From positions 4,836,001 to 4,900,000 of the forward strand of contig NZ_CP051204.2 in NCBI RefSeq assembly GCF_012516375.2: a stretch of 64,000 bases of DNA, given 5' to 3'. The translations under genes were made by a program, and so were the position numbers. This document shows positions 51,851-61,180 of the stretch, piece after piece. The stretch comes from Chitinophaga oryzae. Its GTDB lineage: Bacteria; Bacteroidota; Bacteroidia; Chitinophagales; Chitinophagaceae. How positions within the stretch are numbered: position 1 is the stretch's first letter; every line of letters begins with the position of its first letter. The notes beneath the pieces were generated by a model that was not told the origin of the DNA, made no database searches, and saw only the letters and a program-made list of their open reading frames with translations.

Positions 51851-51855
51851 ATACG

Positions 51856-51892
51856 CAGCGGACCGCTTCCTGACGGACGGCCCGCTGTTTTT
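51856..51892 (+). terminator. Intrinsic terminator after the dioxygenase
   Basis: CAGCGGACCG pairs with CGGCCCGCTG with one A/C mismatch (51856-51865, 51878-51887), followed by T5. The remaining gap to 52145 holds no gene that I can support. Confidence 0.75.
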
Positions 51893-52145
51893 CATTAGTT
51901 TGTTCTGCTGCGTCCATCCTCATTGCCGAAATCACACTGCTTTGCTTTCTTCGTATAGCAGTCACCGTTATACCCCTTCATAAAATTGATAAAAACCGGT
52001 TTCGGACTTCAGCCCTGCGTCGCAAACAACCCTTTTAAGAAACAATCCGAATCCTAACTAAATCCCTCACAGATATTATATTTTCCCCCTGTGATGGCAG
52101 AACGCTATTTTTTGTTATTTTAGTAATAGTGTTAATCGTTGTCCA

Positions 52146-52739
52146 TTGCCTGAATCCAGATATCATGATGAATCCGACCTGCTGCTGAGGGTCGCAGCGG
52201 GTGATGAGCATGCTTACAAATTTCTTTTCGACCGTCACTGGAACCGTATTTACCAGGTTGCGCTTTCTTTTCTGAAAGACGCAGAAGAAAGCCGGGAAGC
52301 GGTACAACTTGTTTTCATCCGGTTATGGGAGAAGCGTAGCCATTTACCGGGGGTGGAAAATTTTGACGCCTGGCTGTTCATTATGGCCAGGAATACTATT
52401 TTAAACAAGTTGAACCGAAAAGCGACCGAAGCAATGATGCTGACGGACGATCTTCCTTTGGAGGACCAGCTGACCCCGGAGATGGCCATAGAATATAAGC
52501 AGACGGCCCTGTTGGTACAGGAGGCCCTTACCAGGCTTCCGCCGCAGCAATTGCAGGTATTCAGGCTCAGCCGGGAGCAGGGGCTCACCCATGCCCAGAT
52601 CGCCCGGCAAATGAATATTTCCCAGGCGACCGTCAAAAGCCATATCATCAGGGCGTTACATACACTGAGGGCCTATATTCGCGAACGGGACGGTAATATG
52701 TTACTGGCGCTTTGGCTATTGACCAGAATCATCGATTAA
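52146..52739 (+). CDS. ECF RNA polymerase sigma factor (second locus)
   Basis: The 197-residue product begins at a TTG codon at 52146; no ATG or GTG occurs in the open frame before it, and the nearby ATGs are out of frame. Region 2: YKFLFDRHWNRIYQVALSFL, ESREAVQLVFIRLWEKRSHL, FDAWLFIMARNTILNKLNR. Region 4: LPPQQLQVFRLSREQGLTHAQIARQMNISQATVKSHIIRALHTLRAYI. Hydrophobic tail (LLALWLLTRI). Starts the second sigma/FecR/SusCD operon. Confidence 0.94.
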   Translation: MPESRYHDESDLLLRVAAGDEHAYKFLFDRHWNRIYQVALSFLKDAEESREAVQLVFIRLWEKRSHLPGVENFDAWLFIMARNTILNKLNRKATEAMMLTDDLPLEDQLTPEMAIEYKQTALLVQEALTRLPPQQLQVFRLSREQGLTHAQIARQMNISQATVKSHIIRALHTLRAYIRERDGNMLLALWLLTRIID

Positions 52740-52815
52740 AAAATTTTTTTCCGGCTGCACCTATCATCTTTTTTCTGTGTCTTATATAGTATAAGGCATA
52801 CATTTTTTACCAGTT

Positions 52816-53970
52816 ATGCATGATACACCAGCATTTTTCCGCCAGTTGACCGACAAGTATCTTACTGATACGATCACAGCCTCTGAAAAAGAGCTGTTGT
52901 TCAGTATGATCAGCGAAGGCGCCTATCAGTCCGAACTGGAGCAGCTACTAGCTGAGGTTTGGGAGCGTCCGGTGACCGGCGGGGAAGACATTGCGGTGCG
53001 TGAGCAGATCTTTGATAATATAAGAACACAGCAGAAGAAAGTAAGGCAGCTGCGTATCCGGCGATGGAGCGCCGCTGCCGCTATTGCACTTGTACTGGGC
53101 GCGGCCGGAACGGTGTTTTTCCTTCAAAGGGAACACCGGTCCCCTCAGCCGCTGGCTGCCGTACAACCGGGAAGCCAGAAAGCCGTGCTGATACTGGGGG
53201 ACCAGTCGCAGGTGCCGCTCGACAGCAGCTTTTCCCGTACCCTGCAGCAGGGCGGGGCCACCGTGTCCCAAAAGGGAGGACAGCTGATATATACGGCCAA
53301 CAGCCAGCCTTCCGGCGCCGTTACCTTTAACACGTTGCAGACAGCCCGCGGCGGCCAATTCCGGCTGCAGTTGCCGGACGGCACCCGGGTATGGGTGAAC
53401 GCCGGTTCTACGGTCCGGTATCCGGCTGTTTTTCCGGCCAACGAAAGACATATAACGGTTACCGGGGAAGCGTATATGGAAGTGCAGGCAGACAAACGCC
53501 CGTTCCTGGTATCCACCCAACATGAAACTGTACAGGTGTTAGGCACCGCCTTTAATATCAATGCCTACGAGGAAGAACCATCAACACTCACGACCCTCCT
53601 CTCCGGCAAAATCAGAATAGTGAACAATCACCAGACAGCCGTTGTCCTGGCGCCGGGCCAGCAGGCAGCTGTCAGCCATCAGGCTTCCACGGAGATACCG
53701 GTAGCGGAGGCAGACCCGGACCAAGCCATCGCATGGAAAAATGGCTATTTCGATTTCGAGAATGAGCGGCTGGACGTGATATTCCGGTTGCTGTCCCGAT
53801 GGTATGACGTACAATTTGTAGCCGAAGGAAAAGCCGCCGGTCTGCAATTCAGCGCGGTAGTTACCCGGACTTCCTCCCTGGAGGAGGTGTTATCTGTACT
53901 GTCTGCCACCGGGGCTGTTAACTTTTCCCGGGAAGGCAACACCATCAGGGCCCGTGTAATCACACCGTAG
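52816..53970 (+). CDS. FecR-family anti-sigma factor (second locus)
   Basis: The 384-residue product has the N-terminal anti-sigma domain (about 1-80), a membrane helix (SAAAAIALVLGAAGTVFFL, about 85-103), a periplasmic FecR domain (LQTARGGQFRLQLPDGTRVWVNAGSTVRYP, GEAYMEV, VLGTAFNINAYEEE) and a DUF4974-like tail (FRLLSRWYDVQFV, LEEVLSVLSATGAVNF). Functions with the sigma factor upstream and the STN-bearing SusC downstream. Confidence 0.95.
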   Translation: MHDTPAFFRQLTDKYLTDTITASEKELLFSMISEGAYQSELEQLLAEVWERPVTGGEDIAVREQIFDNIRTQQKKVRQLRIRRWSAAAAIALVLGAAGTVFFLQREHRSPQPLAAVQPGSQKAVLILGDQSQVPLDSSFSRTLQQGGATVSQKGGQLIYTANSQPSGAVTFNTLQTARGGQFRLQLPDGTRVWVNAGSTVRYPAVFPANERHITVTGEAYMEVQADKRPFLVSTQHETVQVLGTAFNINAYEEEPSTLTTLLSGKIRIVNNHQTAVVLAPGQQAAVSHQASTEIPVAEADPDQAIAWKNGYFDFENERLDVIFRLLSRWYDVQFVAEGKAAGLQFSAVVTRTSSLEEVLSVLSATGAVNFSREGNTIRARVITP

Positions 53971-54037
53971 GTGTCATAACGATATGATCAACCAAAAGAG
54001 CCGTTTAATTGGATATGGTATACAAGGGTAAAGGCAG

Positions 54038-54058
54038 CGCCCTGCTAGCGGGCGTTTT
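54038..54058 (+). terminator. Weak terminator-like hairpin between FecR and SusC genes
   Basis: CGCCC (54038-54042) and GGGCG (54050-54054), 7-nt loop, then TTTT. In the sense direction it could attenuate read-through from the regulatory genes into susC, leaving susC to its own promoter. Confidence 0.4.
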
Positions 54059-54082
54059 CCTTAATACCGCACCGAATCACTC

Positions 54083-57000
54083 ATGTTGGTAAGGATCAAC
54101 AACCAACCGACATTATTTTTACTGCTTATGCGATCCCATGTTGTGATTTTACTGACGTGTTGTCTGCTGGCATCCACTTGTTATGCCCAGGTCACCATGT
54201 CGGAAAAGGGCGTCACGTTCACCCGGCTCTTTAAACAAATCAGGAAGCAAACGGGCTATAAATTCGTCTACAACAATGATATGCTGCCAAAAGACAGCCA
54301 CTTTGATGTGGACGTAAAAGACGCGCCGGTGAGCGCCGTGCTCGACAAATACCTGCGCCCGGTCATGCTCACCTATGAGATACGCGCCGACAAAACGATT
54401 ATTATCCGGCAGGCAAAACAGCCCGCGCCGGCACCCGCCAAAGCAGTGTCCCGTTTACAGGGACAGGTAACGAATGAAAGCGGGCAACCACTGCCGGGCG
54501 CCACCATCGCAGTGAAAGGTACCCTGCTGGGCGTCGCTGCCGACCAGGACGGCCGTTTTACACTGGAAGTGCCCGACGGCAATGCCACGCTCACCATCTC
54601 CTCCGTAGGGCATGAACCCAGGGAGTTGCAGCCATGGGAAGGCATGCTGGTGGTCCGGCTGCAGATGGCCATCAGGACGATCCGGGATGTCACTATCAGC
54701 ACCGGGATGTTCAGAAGGAATAAAACAACGTTCTCCGGGGCGACAACAACTTTCACGGGAAAAGAACTGCGGCAGGCGGGCACGCTTAATGTGCTCGAAA
54801 GCCTGAAAACGCTGGACCCTTCTTTCGTGATCGTGCGTGATAATATCGCGGGTTCCAACCCTAACCAAATGCCGAAAATTGAAGTAAGGGGAAAAACAGG
54901 CCTTTCATCCAACACCGTGAGAGACCAGTTCTCCACCGATCCCAATCAACCCTTATTTATTCTCAATGGAATGGAAACCACCCTGCAACAGATCATCGAT
55001 CTGGATATGAACAGGGTGGCTTCCATTACCCTGCTGAAGGATGCCGCCTCTACCGCCCTGTATGGCTCCCGGGCGGCCAACGGCGTAGTGGTGGTGGAAA
55101 CCGTCAAACCCCAACCGGGAGAATTGCAGGTATCCTATACCTTTACCACACGGTTTGAAACACCCGCCCTGCGGGACTATAACCTGATGAATGCCGCTGA
55201 ACTGCTGGAGTTCCAAAGGCTGGCGGGCATGTACGACCCCGGGCATTTCGGAGGCAATCTCGCCAACGATAACCTGTACAACCAGCGGCTGGCGGAAGTG
55301 GCCAGCGGCGTTAACAGCTACTGGCTTTCCAGTCCCGTGCAACAGCGCTTTACACATGGTCACTCCCTGTACGTGAACGGCGGGAACAACGATTTTCAAT
55401 ACGGCGTTGGTTTGAACTACCGCGACCTGAAAGGCGTGATGAAAAACTCCAATCGCAAAACATGGGGCGCCACCATAGACCTGAACTACCGGAAAGGAAA
55501 AGTCAACGTTGCCAATTCACTGTACATCAATGGTACCGATGCCAACGAATCACCTTACGGCGCTTTCGCCGACTTCGTAAAACTCAGCCCCTACTACCGT
55601 AAAAAAAAAGCCGATGGCAGTCTGAATACAGACCGCTACCTGGAGGTCTTCACTGTTGAAACGGATCAGTTCTTTCCTGACACTTTCCGGGTAGGCAACC
55701 CTTTGTACAATGCCAGGCTGGGCCGGAAAAACAACAGCAATAATTTGCTGGTGCAGGACCAGCTCAACCTGATCTATGACATCTCGCCACACTGGCGCCT
55801 CTCCGGTGGCTTCCAGCTGGCGCGGAACAACGGCTCCTCTATCCTCTTCATTTCATCTGACGACACGCGGTTTGACGGGAAACCCGCCTCTCAAAAGGGG
55901 TTGTATACCGAAACCCGGATGGATGCACACTCTTACCAGGGAAACGGGATGCTGACCTATCGGAACGTACTGCATGAAGTACATAGCATCAACGGCAACC
56001 TCCGCTCAGAAATACAGGAACAGGGACAAACCATATCGGGCTATTCCGCTGTTGGCTTTCCGGCAGACGTAAGGCCTAACCCGGCTTTTGCGTCACAGTA
56101 CCCTCCCGGCTCCAAACCTGTCTTTCAAAAAACAAAAGTCAGGCGGGTCAACGCGCTGGCCAGCGTCAACTACACCTATAAAAACCGTTATTACGCAGAT
56201 GCTACCTACCGCCTGGACGGCTCCACCGTCTTCGGTTCCGGTAAAAGATACTCCTCCTTCTGGTCAGTAGGCGGCGGCTGGAATATCAGCAGTGAACCGG
56301 GCATGAAAAACCATCCTTCCCTGGACCTGCTGCGCATCAGGGCCAATATCGGCACCACGGGCAACCAGTCCCTGGGCTCCTATGCTTCCTCCTCCGTATT
56401 CGGCTTCGAGAACGATCCCAACATTTTCGGGCAGGGCATATATATGACACAACTGGGCAATCCTCTGCTGCAATGGCAACATACCCGTAACGCCAATATC
56501 GGCCTGGATATCAGCCTGTGGAACAACAGGCTGCTGGCCGCCTTTGATATTTATGAAAAGTATTCAGACCCGCTGGTGGTGAACGGCGCCAGACCTCCGT
56601 CAACCGGCGTTTCTACCTATGCCTTCAACGTAGGCGCACTGCGGACAAAAGGCGCCGAAGCCATTATCCGCTTCTTCCCCATCTACCTCCCGGAGAAAAA
56701 AATCATGTGGACCGTTGGCGTAACGGGCGCCTACTACAAAAGCAGGTATGAAGGGCTTTCCAACGTTCTCGGCAACCTCAACGACTCCGCGCTCAAATCC
56801 GGTTCCCTGCTACGTTACGTGGATGGCTACAGCCCCGATGAGCTATGGGCCGTACGCTCCCTGGGGATAGATCCGGCATCCGGACAGGAACTGTTTCTGA
56901 AAAAGGACGGTAGTCAAACGTTCACCTACGACGTGGCAGACATCGTGCCTCTTGGCGACAGCAGGCCCGTAGTGCAAGGCATTATCAGCTCCGGCTTCAC

Positions 57001-57433
57001 CTGGAAAGGTTTCCGCTTAGGCGTCAGCCTTCGCTATAGTTTGGGGCAACGGACGATGAACCAGGCCTTATATTCCAAAGTGGAAAACATCAGCCTGGCA
57101 GACCTGGCCAACAACCAGGACAAACGGGCATTAACGCTGCGCTGGAAACAACCGGGCGACCAGGCGGAATTCAGGGGCATCAGCATCACCGATGAAACGC
57201 CCATCTCTTCGCGCTTCATTCAGAAAGAGAACTACCTCTCGGGGGAATCCATCGGCGCGGGATACGAAATGGACGCCGCCCAACACCCGTGGCTGCAACG
57301 TCTGAAGCTGCAGACCATCCGGCTGGACGCCATTATGAACGACGTCTTCCGGCTGTCCACCATCCAGTCTGAAAGAGGTATAGATTATCCCTTCAGCAAG
57401 GCCGTGTCATTGAACCTGAATGTTTTCTTTTAA
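54083..57433 (+). CDS. SusC/RagA-family TonB-dependent transporter with STN domain (second locus)
   Basis: A 1116-residue product; the start at 54083 or the in-frame Met16 (54128) both give a signal peptide (HVVILLTCCLLASTCYAQ). STN domain: FTRLFKQIRKQTGYKFVYNNDML. Regulatory-like domain: LQGQVTNESGQPLPGATIAVKG. Plug: DQPLFILNGMETTLQQI-region with LLKDAASTALYGSRAANGVVVVET; the usual VVVGYG is replaced by VTISTGMFRRN. Barrel ends AVSLNLNVFF. The substrate is not indicated by any neighbouring hydrolase. Confidence 0.95.
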   Translation: MLVRINNQPTLFLLLMRSHVVILLTCCLLASTCYAQVTMSEKGVTFTRLFKQIRKQTGYKFVYNNDMLPKDSHFDVDVKDAPVSAVLDKYLRPVMLTYEIRADKTIIIRQAKQPAPAPAKAVSRLQGQVTNESGQPLPGATIAVKGTLLGVAADQDGRFTLEVPDGNATLTISSVGHEPRELQPWEGMLVVRLQMAIRTIRDVTISTGMFRRNKTTFSGATTTFTGKELRQAGTLNVLESLKTLDPSFVIVRDNIAGSNPNQMPKIEVRGKTGLSSNTVRDQFSTDPNQPLFILNGMETTLQQIIDLDMNRVASITLLKDAASTALYGSRAANGVVVVETVKPQPGELQVSYTFTTRFETPALRDYNLMNAAELLEFQRLAGMYDPGHFGGNLANDNLYNQRLAEVASGVNSYWLSSPVQQRFTHGHSLYVNGGNNDFQYGVGLNYRDLKGVMKNSNRKTWGATIDLNYRKGKVNVANSLYINGTDANESPYGAFADFVKLSPYYRKKKADGSLNTDRYLEVFTVETDQFFPDTFRVGNPLYNARLGRKNNSNNLLVQDQLNLIYDISPHWRLSGGFQLARNNGSSILFISSDDTRFDGKPASQKGLYTETRMDAHSYQGNGMLTYRNVLHEVHSINGNLRSEIQEQGQTISGYSAVGFPADVRPNPAFASQYPPGSKPVFQKTKVRRVNALASVNYTYKNRYYADATYRLDGSTVFGSGKRYSSFWSVGGGWNISSEPGMKNHPSLDLLRIRANIGTTGNQSLGSYASSSVFGFENDPNIFGQGIYMTQLGNPLLQWQHTRNANIGLDISLWNNRLLAAFDIYEKYSDPLVVNGARPPSTGVSTYAFNVGALRTKGAEAIIRFFPIYLPEKKIMWTVGVTGAYYKSRYEGLSNVLGNLNDSALKSGSLLRYVDGYSPDELWAVRSLGIDPASGQELFLKKDGSQTFTYDVADIVPLGDSRPVVQGIISSGFTWKGFRLGVSLRYSLGQRTMNQALYSKVENISLADLANNQDKRALTLRWKQPGDQAEFRGISITDETPISSRFIQKENYLSGESIGAGYEMDAAQHPWLQRLKLQTIRLDAIMNDVFRLSTIQSERGIDYPFSKAVSLNLNVFF

Positions 57434-57443
57434 ACCGTCATTT

Positions 57444-58883
57444 ATGCAACATAAAGCCTCCGTTCACCTGCTGATTTTTGTACTGACGATGACCGCTACG
57501 GCATCCTGCAATAAGTACCTGGACGTGCAACCCGAAGACCGTCTCCTGGAGGAAACTGTTTACAGCGACCGTAAATCCATCCGGAATGCGCTGAACGGCA
57601 TCTACCTGAACCTTGCGAAGCCGGGCCTGTACGGTGAAAACCTGTCCTCCACCACTGTGGACGTGATGGCACAATACTTTGATGTGCCCGCCTATACCGG
57701 GCGGCCATTCCTGCAGCTCAGCCGGTACGATTATAACGACGCCGGCGTAAGAGAATATATGACCACCATATGGAGCGATAGCTACTCCGCGATACTGAAC
57801 ATCAATATCTTTATCCGGCAGCTGGAGTCCGACAGCAGCATCGTATCCGGTGAAGAGAGGCGCCTGATGCTGGGCGAAGCCTACGGTCTCCGGGGACTGC
57901 TGGCCTTTGACCTGCTCCGCCTGTTCGGACCAGTATACCAAACCGATTCCACTAAAGCGGCCATTCCCTACCCTGTCAAGCCGCAATCGGAGGTACAGCC
58001 ACAGCTTCCTGCCACGCAGGTAATGGCAAACGTGCTGGACGACCTTACCCATGCAGCTGCCTTTCTGGCAAAAGATCCCGTACGTACGCAAGGGGCAAAC
58101 GCCGGGGCCCCGGAAGGAGACGCCTACTTCAGTTGGCGCAACCGGCGGATGAACTACTTCGCCGTACAAGGGCTCCTGGCCAGGGCGCTGCTGTACCAGG
58201 GTAACACCAATAACGCCAAAACCATTGCCGCCGCGGTAATAAATGAAGCCGGCCGCTGGTTCCCATGGAGCCCTGCCGACGCGAGCGCCCCCGGCATCTC
58301 CAACCCGGACAGGGTATTTTCTTCCGAAATACTGTTCGGCCTGGATAACAACCACATGTACCAGACACAGCAAAACTGGTTCGCCGCCATTAACGGGCCG
58401 CTGCAGATACTGATCCCGGCAGCCTCCCGGCTGGACAATATCTACGAAAGCAATCCCGATGATTACCGCTATCGCTCCTGGTTTGCCGTAGACCTTACCA
58501 CCAACAGGATCGACAAGGTTTTCCAGAAGTATAGGGACGTGAAAGACCTCAGCAAGGCTTTCCGACGCCTGCAACCCCTCCTGCGGATGTCTGAAATGTA
58601 TTACATTGCAGCGGAAGGTACGCCGGATGATAACGAAGCCGCCGCACTGCTGAATACGGTACGGACTAACAGAGGCCTCCCTCCCCTGACACTGCACGGC
58701 GATAAACGGGATCAACTGACACTGGAATACCAAAAGGAATGCTGGGGAGAGGGACAGCTTTTCTTTTACTATAAACGTATCAACCGGCAAAGTATTCCCA
58801 GGGCTACCGGCAGCGGCGTCATCAGGATGAACAGCACAAAATACGTGGTACCGTTACCGTTATCCGAAACCACCTTACGTTAA
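57444..58883 (+). CDS. SusD/RagB-family lipoprotein (second locus)
   Basis: The 479-residue product from ATG 57444, a few bases after the SusC stop. Lipobox TATASCNKYLDVQPEDRL with Cys22. SusD core: EAYGLRGLLAFDLLRLFGPVY, AVQGLLARALLYQGN, RMSEMYYIAAEGTPDDNEAAALLNTVRTNRGLPPL and the EYQKECWGEGQLFFYYKR C-terminal box. A long antisense frame covers it but is a shadow. Confidence 0.95.
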   Translation: MQHKASVHLLIFVLTMTATASCNKYLDVQPEDRLLEETVYSDRKSIRNALNGIYLNLAKPGLYGENLSSTTVDVMAQYFDVPAYTGRPFLQLSRYDYNDAGVREYMTTIWSDSYSAILNINIFIRQLESDSSIVSGEERRLMLGEAYGLRGLLAFDLLRLFGPVYQTDSTKAAIPYPVKPQSEVQPQLPATQVMANVLDDLTHAAAFLAKDPVRTQGANAGAPEGDAYFSWRNRRMNYFAVQGLLARALLYQGNTNNAKTIAAAVINEAGRWFPWSPADASAPGISNPDRVFSSEILFGLDNNHMYQTQQNWFAAINGPLQILIPAASRLDNIYESNPDDYRYRSWFAVDLTTNRIDKVFQKYRDVKDLSKAFRRLQPLLRMSEMYYIAAEGTPDDNEAAALLNTVRTNRGLPPLTLHGDKRDQLTLEYQKECWGEGQLFFYYKRINRQSIPRATGSGVIRMNSTKYVVPLPLSETTLR

Positions 58884-58899
58884 AAGCCGGCAAGACCGC

Positions 58900-59646
58900 A
58901 TGAAAACAAGCTGCCTGTACATTTTTCTTCTCGCGTTGGGAAGTTCCTGCACCAAAGAAAAGCTGCTGCGCTATGAAGGCGGCAACAACATTTATATGTA
59001 TATACAAGGACTCGGCCCATTTGTAAGTGATACCAGTCAAATCGACTTCTCCAGGAAAGTTTCGCAAGATTCCACCCTGGCATTAGCTTTCAATGTGGTA
59101 GGTCAGGTGGCGGCAGTTAACAGGACATTTAAACTGGTCGTATCTGACAGCTCCACCGCTGTAGCCGACCGGGACTTTATACTGCCGCCGGCAGACAGCT
59201 GTTATATTCCGGCTAACGAGACGCATACCTATCTGCCGCTTAAAATCCTCCGGTCTGCCGCCCTGTATGAACAATCGTTCAGGCTTATCCTGAAATTGCA
59301 GCCTAATGAAAATTTCGCCACCAGTGTGCCCGTTTATACGCCACCCCAGCAGGAGCCCCGGAGCGGCATCGTTCTGAGGATCACCATCGCCGATATACTG
59401 CAACAGCCGGACATATGGAACAACAACGTCCATGTATTGGGCATTTATACCAGGAAGAAAATTACTTTAATGGTAAAGCAGCTCTCACTGGACCTGAACA
59501 GGTTTTATAGCAGCCCGTATTCAGCTGCCCAGCTGAAAAACTTCTCCCTGGAGTTTCAATCCTACCTGGACCAGCAAAAAGCAGCAGGTAATATCATTCG
59601 CGAAGAAGACGGAACAGTGATGGTAATGGGACCGGATGTGCAATAA
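58900..59646 (+). CDS. DUF4843-family lipoprotein
   Basis: The 248-residue product: signal MKTSCLYIFLLALGSSCTKEK with Cys17 as lipid site. It opens with the family pattern IYMYIQGLGPF, then an IDFSRKVSQDSTLALAFNVVG strand set, DRDFILP and a C-terminal helical part. DUF4843 proteins are regularly encoded after SusC/SusD and are thought to be accessory surface lipoproteins of the transporter. 16 bp after SusD. Confidence 0.85.
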   Translation: MKTSCLYIFLLALGSSCTKEKLLRYEGGNNIYMYIQGLGPFVSDTSQIDFSRKVSQDSTLALAFNVVGQVAAVNRTFKLVVSDSSTAVADRDFILPPADSCYIPANETHTYLPLKILRSAALYEQSFRLILKLQPNENFATSVPVYTPPQQEPRSGIVLRITIADILQQPDIWNNNVHVLGIYTRKKITLMVKQLSLDLNRFYSSPYSAAQLKNFSLEFQSYLDQQKAAGNIIREEDGTVMVMGPDVQ

Positions 59647-59669
59647 TTATTTATTTTTGCCTCAGTCAT

Positions 59670-61172
59670 ATGCATACCTACCTCCATATATTGCTGCTTT
59701 CGGTCCTTGTGCTGCTGGGAGGCTCCTGTATGAAAGACCCCGGCAACTATCAGTACGATCCCATCAACAGGATATCCATTACCGGAATCGACAGCTCCTA
59801 CACCATAAATTATGGAAACAAACTGCAAATAAAGCCAGTTCTGTCATTTACCCGCGACCGGCAGCAGGACACCGCCAACTACTCCTACCTGTGGGTGGCA
59901 GATCATGTGGTAGGATACGTCCCGCGTCCCAAAACCATCTCCACCGCCCGGTACCTGGATCAGACTATCAGCCTGGATTTCGGGACCTACTACATGTACT
60001 ACCGCGTTACGGATAAAAGAACCAATGTATTTACCGACGCCTACTTTTATCTTACCGTTGGGGCGCCCAGCTTTGAGGGCTGGCTGTTACTCTGCGACAT
60101 GGAGAACGGCAACAGCCGTTTGGATATGGTATCCCACCAGGGCAACAAAGACACTGTATATCCCGACATTCTCAAAACCGTCTCCTCTTCTTTCGTTCCT
60201 GCCGGCAAACCGGTATTCGTAGAAACAGGCACCACTGATTTTGCTGACCCGAGAGGACAGCTGCTTACACCATTTATCGCTACCAGCCAACAGTTTGTCT
60301 TTCTGGGTTCAGATACACTGGATTATAAACCGGCTAATGATATGCAGAGCAGGATACCCGGGGCGGTGACAGACTGGAGCCATTCCAGGCTATACATGGG
60401 CCAGCAACAAACGGGGCTGTTCGCGCTTGACAACGATGTGTTTTTACAATACCTCGGAACTTTTACCGGCCCTGTTAATAATGCCGGCAACCAACGGTTC
60501 AACGCCTCCCGCTGGCTGACGTTCAACAGGAGCGCTCCCACGCTCAGCGCCGTTGTATTATTTGATACCGACAAGGGTGCCTTCTACCGTTATCCCGGCC
60601 AGGGCACCGCCTGTGTTCCTTATACCGACGGTACCCTTTTTGATTTTACTACGGGCAAAGAACTGCTTTACCTGCAACATGTGCCCTTCAATGGCGGGGA
60701 AGTGTTTGCGGTGTTACAGGATAAAACAGACGGCAAAAGATATCTTGCCCGCTTCACTATCATCGGGACGCAGCGGTATTACGGGGAAATCACCGGTGAT
60801 GGCATTGCTGCCGCCACACAGTTTGCCGTCAGCCCGGATAAAGGCTATCTCTTTTACGCTGTCGGCGGAAAGCTCTACGAGTATGACGTCATTAACAACC
60901 GTTGTATCCTGATAAAAGACTATGGCGCCCGCATGATATCGGTAATAAAATTCCAGCAATTCACCTACATATTCGATGCCGCAGGCAATAAAGACAGGTA
61001 TCTGGCACTGGCAAAAAAACTGGTCGTATGCACCTATACGCCGGGAGCTCCCACCAACTCCGGCATGCTCGACATCTACAATGTACCGGATAACAATGCC
61101 CCGTTGCAACTGTACCAATCCTTCTCCGGCGGAATCGGTAAAGTGGCCAGCGTTTCCTACCGCGACCGGTAA
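59670..61172 (+). CDS. PKD-like family lipoprotein
   Basis: The 500-residue product: signal MHTYLHILLLSVLVLLGGSCMKDPGNYQYD, lipid Cys20. Residues about 30-130 read as one or two PKD-like beta-sandwiches (LQIKPVLSFT, YSYLWVAD, DFGTYYMYYRVTDKRTNVFTDAYFYLTV). The rest resembles a beta-propeller-like repeat region (WLLLCDMENGNSRLDMVS, FVFLGSDTLDY, KGAFYRYPGQGT). This family regularly follows DUF4843 in SusCD operons and is probably a surface ligand-binding component. Last gene of the second operon. Confidence 0.82.
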   Translation: MHTYLHILLLSVLVLLGGSCMKDPGNYQYDPINRISITGIDSSYTINYGNKLQIKPVLSFTRDRQQDTANYSYLWVADHVVGYVPRPKTISTARYLDQTISLDFGTYYMYYRVTDKRTNVFTDAYFYLTVGAPSFEGWLLLCDMENGNSRLDMVSHQGNKDTVYPDILKTVSSSFVPAGKPVFVETGTTDFADPRGQLLTPFIATSQQFVFLGSDTLDYKPANDMQSRIPGAVTDWSHSRLYMGQQQTGLFALDNDVFLQYLGTFTGPVNNAGNQRFNASRWLTFNRSAPTLSAVVLFDTDKGAFYRYPGQGTACVPYTDGTLFDFTTGKELLYLQHVPFNGGEVFAVLQDKTDGKRYLARFTIIGTQRYYGEITGDGIAAATQFAVSPDKGYLFYAVGGKLYEYDVINNRCILIKDYGARMISVIKFQQFTYIFDAAGNKDRYLALAKKLVVCTYTPGAPTNSGMLDIYNVPDNNAPLQLYQSFSGGIGKVASVSYRDR

Positions 61173-61180
61173 GACCGTGA

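Noticed and set aside
57438..58790. A 450-codon open frame on the minus strand
   Set aside because: It lies wholly inside the SusD gene, whose + strand frame has the full family motifs; the antisense frame has no recognisable domain and arises from high-GC third positions.
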